Positions 1 to 10,201 of a stretch of DNA of 64,000 nt are shown in pieces. Under the pieces are notes generated by a model. The model searched no databases, had not been told where the DNA came from, and was given only the letters and a program-made list of their open reading frames with translations. The DNA is from Cladopsammia gracilis (Eukaryota > Cnidaria > Anthozoa > Scleractinia > Dendrophylliidae). The translations under genes and the position numbers were made by a program. Position 1 is the first letter of the stretch; each line of letters begins with the position of its first letter. The stretch spans positions 652,501-716,500 of the forward strand of contig JAJGOT010000413.1 in NCBI GenBank assembly GCA_022457155.1, written 5' to 3'.

Positions 1-124
1 CTGATCAGTTTAACCTTTTATCCTTGCATCGACTTGCACTGAGGTACAAAGCTCTATGAATCATAATATGTTATTATTTAATAGTTGCTTCTATTTATGC
101 AGAACCCAGCAACGGCAACTTAAG

Positions 125-3100
125 ATGGCATGTAACGTTTCACAAACTTCTAGTAGCGACGGTAAGTTTGCAATTAGAGAACGCTATTCCAAACGTTTTC
201 ATTTTCTTGAATATGTTTGGTGAAAAGTCTGAGACTTCAGCGCTGAAATAATGTGATACGGTTTGGTGATCTCATCTCAGGAGCCATTCTCCGTAAAAAC
301 TAAAATCTGAGCACCAGAACATATTGCCAAGCAATTACGTCAGCAATTGTTCTGTTGCTCGCTCAGCTAAGATCCGAGATAAGACGAAACGTCTTGGTGT
401 AAGATTTTAGTTTTTACGATTTCACCGATTTTTCATATCCAGAACAGATCCCGCTCACACAAAGCCTTTGAGTTGACAGCAAACTTGGTTTGAGTAACGT
501 AGGGGGTCTATCTATTTTTAGTAATAGTGAGCAGCGCTGTTGAAGCAAGCGGAAGCGATGGACAATCGGGTAAGTTTTAACATCAATAAAATTATTAATT
601 CTTCATATTAGATGGTGGTGAGCGTAGCTCGATTTAGGAACATAACATGTCAAAACCGGCCGACTTGTAGGCCTTTTAGATAGACAATTGACGGAAACAA
701 TCTGCGTTTATTGTTACTGTACACTGACTGTATGCTGGAATGATAATATTATCGACATCCTGGAACTCCAAGGGAAAGTTATTTGACCATTTCGATAGGA
801 AAAGGCAAGCACGGGCGGGAATTTTTCATGTCACTCTTCAGCTTGGGGATAGGTGTTAACGATTTCAACCCCCGTACGTCACAACTTCTCCTGATCACGA
901 GGAAAAAGAGACGAGAGAAAAAGCTTGTGGGGGAGGTACTCGGGTTTAAAGTGAAGGGCAGGTTGTCAAGTTCCTATATTTTCCCCATTTTTTGGCCTTC
1001 TTCCTATTTTCTCCTATTTTTTCAACAAAATTCTTATTTTTCCCCTATTTTTTAGGGTTTTACTTGGTGCACGGAAACATTTTGAAATATTTTAAATAAA
1101 ATCATCAATCAAATTGACATTAAAAATTGTACGAAAACTGAAACTGTGGTAGGGGTGGAACATTTTGCCCGGTATTTTTTCATGTAGTAAGATACTAGCA
1201 AGTATTGTGATCATGTCTTGATGACATGGCGAATTTCACCCCGGACACGAACAGTTAAGAAGGGGGTGAAGGTGGGTGGATGCTGCAGGTGGGAGCGGGG
1301 TGATGTATAAGTTTAAGTGTACGTTCGACGGTAAATATGAATTAAAAGACACAAAATTAAACTGTAACATCAGTAAAACGTGATTTTGTCTCCACGTTTT
1401 CTCACCTACCACCGTATAAATAATGACTGTTTATAAAGATGTACCAAATCGTTTATTCTCAACCTCATTCCCAGGGTCTTCTCCTTCAAGAAGAGAGACC
1501 CTGGGAACGAGGTTGGTTTATTCTCTGTTTCCAGGAAGCGACCAAGAAGAAAAAGCCAAGCATAGGTTTTCTGAGCCGTGGGAAGATAGTGACTTGATTC
1601 TTGTGGTGGAGAATGAGAAGTTTCATGTCCATCGCCTGATACTGAGTATGAACTCGCCAGTCTTCAAAGCCATGTTCAAAACAGGGTTTCAAGAAGCAGC
1701 CAAGAACGAGATTCCACTTCCTGGGAAAAAAGTGAATGAAATACATGACTTTCTGAAGCAGTTTTATATACAAGAGAGAGAAGAAATCACCAGTAAGTTA
1801 ACTACGGTTTTTCCATGTAATTGTGTGTTAATTACGGTTAGTTAAACTTTTCGTTTTGGGATAGCTAGGTCACTGATCTTCCCCTATAGTGGTATACCGA
1901 CACCTGATATAATATCCGTTCAAAGGATCTTTTGTGGGTTTATTTTCAGCCCGGGCTTATATTGGGGTGCATGTTATTGTTGGAGGAAACTTTTAAAATT
2001 ATTTCGCCTGCATGTAATTTGATAACAGTTTGAGTTTGGAGTTTTCAAAGCACAAGTAAGAATCATCATGTGTTATCTTGACTGTCAGACAGATGACGAA
2101 TAAAGGCGCGCTCTGAACATTTATCATTATTAAAGGATCTGTGTTTTAGGAGATGTGTGTGTGGGCGTGTTTGTGTTGGGGAATGGGGGGTTTAGCGGGA
2201 ATTAGTAACTAACCTTTTTCACACTGAGACACTTGTGCAGTCGTGTTCACACTTGGTACCAAGGCACCGTGCCTGGGTACCGGCACAAAGCTGGGTGTTG
2301 TTCAGACTACTAGTGTTTAATTTCAAGTCAGTCTGTTTACATTCGGTGCCCAGAACCTTGCTTTTTATCAGTACCTGTAACATTCGGCAAACTTTTAAAA
2401 GTATTCCGCGGGGTATTTATCTCATAAAACTAAAAAAATTAATTAGAGTTTGTATGTGCTTTTAAAAACTCACAAGACAATAGAAATGACAAAGAGATTT
2501 AGTGCCCGAGTACAAGGTCTTGACCTTGTACCAGTGCTCGAGTACCGTACCCAAAACGACGCGTTCAGATTGGTGCCCAAGTACCGTGCCCGGAAGTGTG
2601 AACGTTGCCTTGATTTAAATAACTCAACCGACACTTTCCTGGGTGTAATTGCAGTGACTAAAGAAGCCCAATGTTATATAAGTTTTTGCGGTATATTTTG
2701 TCTCATCTCTTGTTCTTTTTATAAATATAGTGGAAAACGTAGAGCATCTTCTCAAGTTAAGCGACGAGTACCAGGTAAAGCCTCTCTCTGACCGATGCAT
2801 TAAGTTCCTCGAGGAGCAGTCTATAGGTGAAGGTAACGTGATGAAGATACTGAAGCTTGCGAGTTTGTACAAGCTGGGATATGTTCGTCAGAAGTGCTAC
2901 GACCTGCTCGAGAACATGAAATTGCAGTCCATATTGGAAGTTACTCGGCAGCATGATCTTGACGCAGAAGGCATGCAAAATATCCTGTCACAAAGAATTA
3001 AACGATTAGAATTGTTTCTTGATAAACTATACCCTCAGTTTATCGGTATGGTGGAATGTTGTTTTTGGCTATGGCATGAAGGAAAAAAGTATATGGAATG

Positions 3101-3326
3101 GTGTCCTAAGCATTTTTATAATAGTGGTAGAGCAAGCAGGAATATCGATGAACGCCTGCGAGAATGCACGGTTTGCAAAGAAATGCTCACTACATTGATT
3201 AACGGTACGGAGGAGTACAGCACGTATGGGCTTCGCCGCGTGTATGGTGGTAACTTACATTTCGACAAACGTTTGCCGAATTTAATAGAGCAATTTTCCC
3301 AGTTGATAAAAAAGAGCAGTGAATGA
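125..3326 (+). CDS. BTB1: BTB/POZ domain protein, four coding exons
   Basis: Proposed exons are 125-161, 522-569, 1535-1792 and 2731-3326, joined at GT-AG sites with every junction in phase 1, giving 312 residues. The start ATG at 125 follows AAG and opens a Ser-rich tail. Exon 3 holds the first half of a BTB fold ([35 protein letters not shown]); exon 4 opens with the rest ([16 protein letters not shown]) and continues as helices like a BACK region. The C-terminus has WCPKH followed 17 residues later by CTVC, a possible zinc site shared with BTB2 and BTB4. The BTB half resembles MATH-BTB (BATH) proteins, but no MATH domain is seen. Such proteins commonly act as Cul3 ubiquitin-ligase adaptors; that role is inferred from the family. 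This is the best-preserved paralogue here. The two short 5' exons rest on phase and on similarity to BTB3 and are less certain than the last two. Confidence 0.8.
1460..1515. mobile_element. 56-bp hairpin element (Mutator-like MITE) in BTB1 intron 2
   Basis: A near-perfect inverted repeat begins CAACCTCATTCCCAGGGTCT and ends with its complement. It is flanked by the 9-bp direct repeat GTTTATTCT (1451-1459 and 1516-1524). BTB2 and BTB3 have a single GTTTATTCT at the equivalent place, so the empty site is visible. The insertion lies 19 bp before the exon 3 acceptor; the duplicated T-rich stretch restores the polypyrimidine tract. Nine-bp duplications are typical of Mutator-like transposons; the assignment is inferred. 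Confidence 0.85.
2243..2603. repeat. Inverted-repeat element in BTB1 intron 3
   Basis: GTTCACACTTGGTACC near the left end and GGAAGTGTGAAC at the right form imperfect terminal inverted repeats. The interior has several further GTACC/GGTAC-rich inverted copies, so both ends could fold. No clear target duplication was found. Confidence 0.5.
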
Positions 3327-3439
3327 ATTTAACATCGTTATCATTGCAAGTAAAACTATCAATTTTTACAACTGTCAAGTTACCTTTACCTGCTGAAAAG
3401 CATTTTTAATGACGTAGGCCATTTGTTTAAAGATTGTAA

Positions 3440-3441
<2 letters not shown>

Positions 3442-3477
<36 letters not shown>
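3442..3477. repeat. (TTA)n microsatellite
   Basis: About twelve uninterrupted TTA units, roughly 115 bp after the BTB1 stop codon. Confidence 0.9.
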
Positions 3478-5995
3478 CCAGGTATTTTGTAAGTCATTAC
3501 AGGAACTGATGTACAACTGCCGCTACATAGAACCTAACAACTTTAAACAGCAACCAAAATATTTTAAATGCTCTTTAAATTTTTCGCTTCAGACATAATT
3601 TTAGCAATATTTTGGTTCCATTGTTTTTTACAAAAAAACTTTCTCCAAACAGAAAAAACTCGGGACCATGCAGCTCTTCTATTTGTCTGCCCTAAAATAG
3701 CGCCCTTGTACCTAAGAAAGGTATCTGACTAAGAGGAGTGTAGAGGGGGTTGCCTGTGTAAATGAAATTGAATTTTTCGATGACACAATTGTGGTCTTAC
3801 TCGGCCAGTTTAAAGCTAGATCTGCATTTTTCCCTACAATTTTTATTTGCTCAGGCATATGTACAACAAATTAAAATCGGCAAGTTCTTTCTTCGTCAAG
3901 TGTCTTTTTCACAAACTGATAAGCATTTTTACCTTTTGGACAAGAAAACTTGTCAAGTAAAAACTATTCAAACTGTGCATTGATCGTCCGGGTGAGACTG
4001 ACCAATTAGTTGTAAACATAAAGATAATGATAATATCCTTGTTTTATTTCTGGTACTGAAAAACGCTGAGAATCAAAATACACGACAGTCCGGACAGTAC
4101 ACGAAAAAAGCCTTGCCTGTCAACGAAGAGTTAGCGAGTTTCTGCGCGCGCTTGTCAGTGTATTATTCCTTTTGCTCAACTATATCTTTGAGAGACAAGA
4201 CGGCTAGAAGGTGCTCGTAGTGTTCGTACAATTGAACTTGTCATCTGGAAAAGGAATCTTATCACTATCCCAAAAAAATTCGAGCAAGTTGTGTATCGGA
4301 TCTTTATAGCAGCAATACGTCTAATACTCTATAAGGGATAAAAACGATTTCAACCTAAGTTTGATGCCGTAGACTAGCTATATATATGGAAAACACTCGT
4401 CAAGATAGTTAGGTCCTTATAGGTATCGGGTCTAAATTAACCAGCCAGAACAGGTTAATGTCTAGCTAGCCTCACAGCATTTACGAGGAACATTATAAAA
4501 AGCAGAACTTGGGATATGGAGAGCATAATTTAAAACGACTATCCTTAGCTGTGCATGTTGTAACTTATGTAGACGGTGTAAATAATAATGAGTTTTTTTA
4601 GTTATTACAAATAGTAGTAGAATGCAGAATGTAAATAATGAGCTGTTTTAGTTGTTCAAAAAGTAGTGTATTAGCGACTTATTAATAATTAAAGAAATGA
4701 TAACTTTTTTTAGAATTTATATTAATTTTAATATTTAATTCTATTTAGTTGTACAGTTAAACTGACACTTAAATAGGGTCACTCAACGTGTAAAGTTCAC
4801 AAAAGGCTTTATAACGTCATGTTTATATTCGTTTGATGTATCAGCTACCAATTTTGGATCTGTTCAAACGCGTTGGCTGAAAATTCATGATCAACAGGCC
4901 AATTTAGGCCGGAGCAACATCCTTTTCTCCGAAAAAGTTGCGCAAGTATAATTTTAGGGGGAGCTATTTGCTCCCCGAAATTTTTTAGCCGTACTTTCTG
5001 AGAATCAAAAAATACAATTTTCATCCTCTCGAATACGTCAGGTGTAATTTTGATTGGGTCCTTAATTTTTCATCTAATTCTAATCTGAAAATCTGAGGGC
5101 GGTATGAGCAGTCCGAACAGATATTTGGCGATACAAATCGTTGACTTAAATAAAGGTATTAATTCATCGAAGTAGTTGGCCAAAAAGGTTAGCTACAAAG
5201 TCAACACTGACAAAAGCCAGAAAACATATAGACAGTACAAAAGCAATGCAATAACAGCCTTTTCTTTAGTATGGACAATAACCACAGTAAGGAGATTCAA
5301 CTTGTCTCCAAATACAACGTCCTTCAATGTATTTTTTTGCCTGCCTAATAAAAGTAAAGATAGCTTAACGCCAATCTTGCAAACTATTTATTTCATGTGG
5401 GATGGGGGGTGGAGCTCTTACAATACCTCGTGGAGGACGTCTAGAAGATGACAGAACGATGGAGATCATAGGTCTCCCAAGGAGTGGTGTATAAAGGGGA
5501 AACAGAATCGCCGATCCGTTACATCGGTTATAGCCGAATCGTCGATCCGCAAAAATATATGCTCAAATTTAAAATTTGTGAACTTTTGAGATGAATTAAG
5601 TTTTAAATGTCCTGACTTGAATCCTCGCAAATACTGTGTATCGGATTCACGTGATTTCGTCTGTGACGAAAACAAAGAACAACATGGACCGGTTGCGTCC
5701 AAAGCCGATCAACGCTAACCCCGGATTAAAAGTGAGCGAGGATTTCATTTCTCTGTTTAAAAATGTTTTCAAAAGGCATTTGTAGCTAGTAGTGAAGTTA
5801 AAGTCGAAACTGAAGGGCAGAAAACTTGGAAAATTTTCACTTGTCGAGTTATCTATAACGTAACTGGATTCAAAATTGACGTCAATCCTAGGTTAGCTTA
5901 TTTAAAATCGTACTTTGAACAACCCGGCCCAGGTCTGTCAATTATTTACGTAATCCGCCGACCGTAGACCTATTGACCCCCCTCCCCAAAGGAAA
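3478..5995. other. Gene-free stretch
   Basis: No coding exon with conserved features, no RNA gene and no clear mobile element recognised on either strand. Open frames here are short and unlike any family I know. Confidence 0.6.
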
Positions 5996-5997
<2 letters not shown>

Positions 5998-6032
<35 letters not shown>

Positions 6033-6033
6033 G
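5998..6033. repeat. (ATC)n microsatellite
   Basis: About eleven ATC units. The poly-Met and poly-Ile open frames across it are artefacts of the repeat. Confidence 0.9.
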
Positions 6034-6274
6034 ATTTACTCGCTTTGAGACGAATTAATGTAACCTCAAGGAGTTTAAACCCATTACGAACACTAATCTG
6101 TGCAGTAGTTTTATTAACGTTAAAATTCCATCGCATAATTATTACTCAGTTAAGATCAGGATGTTTTATCCCTCTCCGCGCTCGTTGCTGACCCTTCGCT
6201 CTCGCGCACCGCAAAAGGACCAAAAAAGATCCTGTTGTATAGGCTAATGGCCCACTCGTGGGTACCGTACCGCC

Positions 6275-6871
6275 TTCTGAACGGTAAAGAAAAAGCAATT
6301 TTATTTTTGCATGCTTTGTGTTCAGAAGCTTGAACAATAATCTCAAATAAAAATAACACACTGGCGGATCCAGGGGGAAGTTCAGGTGGGGGGAGGACCC
6401 CCCTATCAGACCTGTGTCTCCCCTAGCTTGTGGTTCATAAAAATAATAGAATAAAATTGTTTTATGCGTAGTTGTTTCACTTTCACCAATTGACTGATTG
6501 TAAATTTTTTGACTTAAACGTTTTTCGAGTTTCAGAAATGCTGGAAATGGCGTTTCAGAGGGTAAAATCGGAAAAATTTTCCAGGAAAGCATGCATACCC
6601 GGACCCCCTTTAAGAAATTCCTGGATCCCCCCTGTAACATATTAAAAAATCCCAACTGGCAGGAGGCTGACCAGTTAGCTATTTATTACAAAGCCCGGAG
6701 AAAATGAATTCCTGACCATTGAAAACAAATCCAGCTAGTGTTAGGGAGAAGGACTTGACTTAGGGAGAAGGACTTGACCGGATCGCAAATCCAACACCCT
6801 AGCTACTAGGTCCCGCCATCTCCTCCTACTTATTAAGGGGCAGGGGCTGTAAGGGGTAACCATCATCACCG

Positions 6872-6911
<40 letters not shown>

Positions 6912-6970
6912 TACCCTTCAACTTTCGGGGGAGCATTAGGGGCTGTACATGGGGTAACCATCATCGCCAA
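6275..6970. repeat. Dispersed repeat ending in (CAT)n, copy 1
   Basis: Parts of this stretch match 38020-38260: the segment around AACAATAATCTCAAA, then AACAAATCCAGCTAGTGTTA, then GGGGCTGTAAGGGGTAACC running into CAT/ATC repeats. The GGGGCTG...GGGGTAACCATCATC ending occurs again at 6938-6968 and near 39210, so the microsatellite looks like part of the repeat's end. The superfamily is not recognised. Confidence 0.55.
6863..6907. repeat. (ATC)n microsatellite
   Basis: A run of ATC/CATCAT units with one early interruption, inside the dispersed repeat. Confidence 0.85.
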
Positions 6971-6979
6971 CGATCATAA

Positions 6980-7695
6980 CCAATTCAAAATTCAACACTG
7001 CCGCCCGTCTTATTACTGGAACTAAACAACATGAACACATCAAACCTGCCCCTCGAGAACTACACTGGCTACCAGTTGAATCACGGATAATGTTCAAAGT
7101 TCTTCTTATTACTTTCAAGATTCTTTTTGGACTTTCTCCGGCTCTTTGTCGTTCCTGCTACAAGAATATCATCCACCACGAAGTCTACGTCCCCCCCCCC
7201 CCCCCCGGGTGGGAGGAGTACTCCCGACAATTTAGGATAGGTATGTGCCGCCAAGGTTCTCAAACCCTGACCCTATTTAAGGGTAGAAAATCGAGATTTG
7301 ATACCTTTTTTAAGGCCCAATTCAGGCGTGTAGTACAGTTTAAACGGACCATATCTTTTTCGTTTTGCGCGTTGGGGTGGATACTGCAATTTAGTGACCC
7401 TATCTAAGGAATATTTAAGGATCACAATACCAAAAATACCAAAAAGGATACCCTATTTAAGGACTGAGCACCTCAAAAACCCTACCCTATCGGGCGGCAC
7501 ATACCTATATAGTGTATATAAGGGAGTACCCCCCCCCCCCCCCCCCGGGCTACGTTCATTCTCCAAATCATTCCCACCGTAAACTCTGTGACATACGGTG
7601 AACGAACGTTTTCCTTCTATGCACCTACTTTATGGAATACTTTTCCTGATTCTCTTAAAAATGCAGACTCTGTATCGTCTTTTGATCTGCCCTAA
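6980..7695 (+). pseudogene. LINE reverse-transcriptase C-terminal remnant, split by an insertion
   Basis: Left of 7190 the frames read STAARLITGTKQ, LHWLPVESRIMFK and LLITFKILFGLSP. Right of 7555 they read ERTFSFYAPTLWNTFPDSL. Both are characteristic of the tail after the polymerase core in jockey/L2/CR1-type LINEs. The two halves are separated by the element at 7191-7549. The reading frame also shifts between and within halves, so it is a fossil. Confidence 0.8.
7191..7549. mobile_element. Poly-G/C-ended inverted-repeat element, copy a
   Basis: The element has long C runs at both ends, GTACTCCC-type inner inverted repeats, and mirrored inner motifs around GTATGTGCCGCC on the left and GGCGGCACATACC on the right. 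It is bounded by the 6-bp direct repeat CTACGT (7185-7190 and 7550-7555) and sits inside a LINE remnant whose two halves resume either side. It has no coding capacity and is probably a non-autonomous DNA transposon; the superfamily is uncertain. Confidence 0.85.
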
Positions 7696-8073
7696 AAAAT
7701 TCTTATTTCGAAAATTTTATTTTTGTGTTATGAGAACCATTACATAGGTCATTAGACCCGGGTTAATCCGGCAAACCCAACATGGGACAATTTAATTATA
7801 AATTAAAGATACACCTATAACAGGCTACCCTATCCCTAAATCTAACCTAATCGCGAATCTAGCTCAGGTCGTAGGCTTGGTTAATACTAATGAATGTTAA
7901 TGACGGCATTGACCGTTAAAAATGGCATCGACTGTTTACGAAAAGGGAATTAGCAGCAGCGCGCAAAAGAAAAAATATTGCGAGTGCTAGTCCTGACTGA
8001 GGGGGATAGATTAATTTGACAACTAATAGACAGGAATAGAAATTCTCACGCTAGACCGAATAGAATAGGGACC

Positions 8074-8293
8074 GACCCTTGCTTTATGGGCGGTATTTTG
8101 TTACAAAGATTCGATTTATAAAGGTTTGTATGGAAATGCAACGGTTTTGAATCGAAACTTAAAAATTCGAGGTTAACTCAATTTTATTCATAACATTCGA
8201 ATTTTTAAGTTTTAATGCAAAACCGTTGCATTCCCATACAAACCTTTATAAATCGAATCTTTGTAACACAATACCTCTCATAAAGCAAGGGTC
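8074..8293. mobile_element. MITE with about 75-bp terminal inverted repeats
   Basis: The left arm starts GACCCTTGCTTTATG and the right arm ends with its complement. The arms match over about 75 bp with few mismatches, including TACAAAGATTCGATTTATAA. The spacer is short and AT-rich. No clear target duplication. Confidence 0.85.
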
Positions 8294-8928
8294 ACGTCCC
8301 GGTTATCTGATAGTGAGCTTGGGCCGCCTGTGGTTTACATTACGACGCAAAACGGGACATAAGATACGGGCATAAATTATCCCCCCCCCCCCCGAGTAGT
8401 GTAGCAGCTGCTCATCATCATCATCATCATCGTCATCTTTATTTAAAAACACGGTAAATACATCAGGCATTAACAATTTAATAAAACTAAAACTTAATAC
8501 GAAACTATGTATGAAATTATCTTCTATAATTTAAAAATATAGCTAACTATTAAAGAAAAGTAAACTAAAATAAAGCCTGTTTTACATGAATGCCGTGTCA
8601 GAATTAATTAAGAATCGTCGGAAGATCTGTCGAGATTGGTTAAAACAAACAATAGTTTTCATTGTCGACTCGTTCAATTGTTTTATTTCTATTGTTTCTC
8701 GTTCTATTGTATTCATCCAATTGGGTTAGATCTTACGGCAGGTGCTAAGATATTTCTCGGAAATTTATAATCAGCCTTCTGGGAATCGAGTTAACCGATC
8801 TAGACTGACGTAACTAACTCCCTTCTAGTTAAGGTACGCGTACGGTCTTTCTCCTGTTCAGCAGAAATTTGGGTACTTTGGCTGAAAATCCTATCGACTT
8901 AATTAAAACTGTTATAGGCTACCTAAAG

Positions 8929-9016
8929 ATGCGTCTAACTTTGGCACGTCCTTCTCAGCGAGGAGCAAGTAACTGAAGAAGTAATTAAAAGCGAAAGCGA
9001 AGCGACGGACAAAATG
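8929..9016 (+). pseudogene. Decayed first exon(s) of BTB2
   Basis: The region aligns with BTB3's 5' exons (GCGTCTAACTTTGGC, then CAGCGAGGAGCAAGTAA, and a donor GGTAAGTTTT). The ATG at 8929 has lost one base relative to BTB3 (ATGCG against ATGGCG), and its frame stops after 15 codons. The 8959-9016 exon does not enter the BTB exon in the required phase 1 without a stop. BTB2 therefore either lacks a working start here or uses an unseen alternative first exon. Confidence 0.6.
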
Positions 9017-9144
9017 GTAAGTTTTATGGCGGTGAACGCTGAGCTCGGTTTAGAAACTGATGTCAAAATCAGCAATTGACGGAAATATTATTAAAATCTG
9101 CGTTTATTCGGTTAATCATCATTAACCATATGCTGGAATGATGA

Positions 9145-9897
9145 ATTCTTGGTTTTCACTGCGCCATAAAATTTTAAAATCGAAACGATTTAGTGAAGGA
9201 AGCCAATAATTTGTAATGTTATAAAAGAGTAACAAATAAACAACTTCGTTGAGTCTCAGGTCTGTGCAGTATCCCGTTGTTGAATTATTCGCCGAAGCAT
9301 TCGACTCAAATTTTCAGAGCTTTGTATGGAAGCGCCATCTCAGGGACACCAAGATATAAAAGTTTTAAATCAAAACGATTTAGTAAAAGAAGCCATAATT
9401 TGTAATGTTATAAAAGAGTAACAAATAAGCAACTTCGCTAAGTCTCAGATATGCGCAGTATTCCGCTGTTGAATTTCGCCGAAGCATTCGACTCAAATTT
9501 ACAGAGCTTTGTATGGAAACGCCATCTTGGTACCCCTCCGAGGGACACCAAGATGGCCGCCGGAACTGGACTTCACTTTCGCTCTGAAAGCGATTACTTT
9601 TCTCTCGTGAACTACTATTCATTCGCATAAACTGCCCTCCTAATACTTTAACTGTCCAAAGTGCTAAAAATCACGAGGAGAGGCCTTTCTTACAAGGAAA
9701 AAGCCTTGTCACGGACGCCATGTTGGTGTCACGTAGGGTGAAAAGTCAGAAATTCAAAATGCTATATTTTCAAAACGAAAGACGCTACCGGGTTGGAGAC
9801 TTGTGAAAAGATTTATTTTTAAGTCATCTTCAACCTGGTGGACATATAAATTCAGAAGGCATTGCGATTTTGATGACGTCACGTGAAAACCAAGAAT
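9145..9897. mobile_element. Inserted element in BTB2 intron with an internal tandem duplication
   Basis: The 15-bp terminal inverted repeat ATTCTTGGTTTTCAC is found at both ends. BTB1 intron sequence (TGCTGGAATGAT...ATCGACATCC, near 731-760) is continuous where BTB2 is interrupted. Inside, about 160 bp is tandemly duplicated (9196-9340 and 9372-9540, sharing TTGTAATGTTATAAAAGAGT). Confidence 0.75.
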
Positions 9898-10201
9898 ACT
9901 ATCGACATCCTGAAGCTCCAAGGGAAATTTATTGGCTTTTACTTCGGGTAGAAGAGCACACAATGCGTCATCCGAAAGGAATGAACCAAAAGCAAAGTTA
10001 TTCATAAAGTGTAATGCAGAACAAATTTATGGCTGTAACTATAATGCACTGTGGAAGTGTGGAAGGTGGAAATGTGGAAATATGTCGAGGTTGCACCTAA
10101 AAATCCTCCACTCCCTATGTATACCACCCCATAAATAATGACTGCTTCCTAAATATGTACCAAGTTCCGATCCCAGCGAACTGTTTATTCTCTGTTTTCA
10201 G

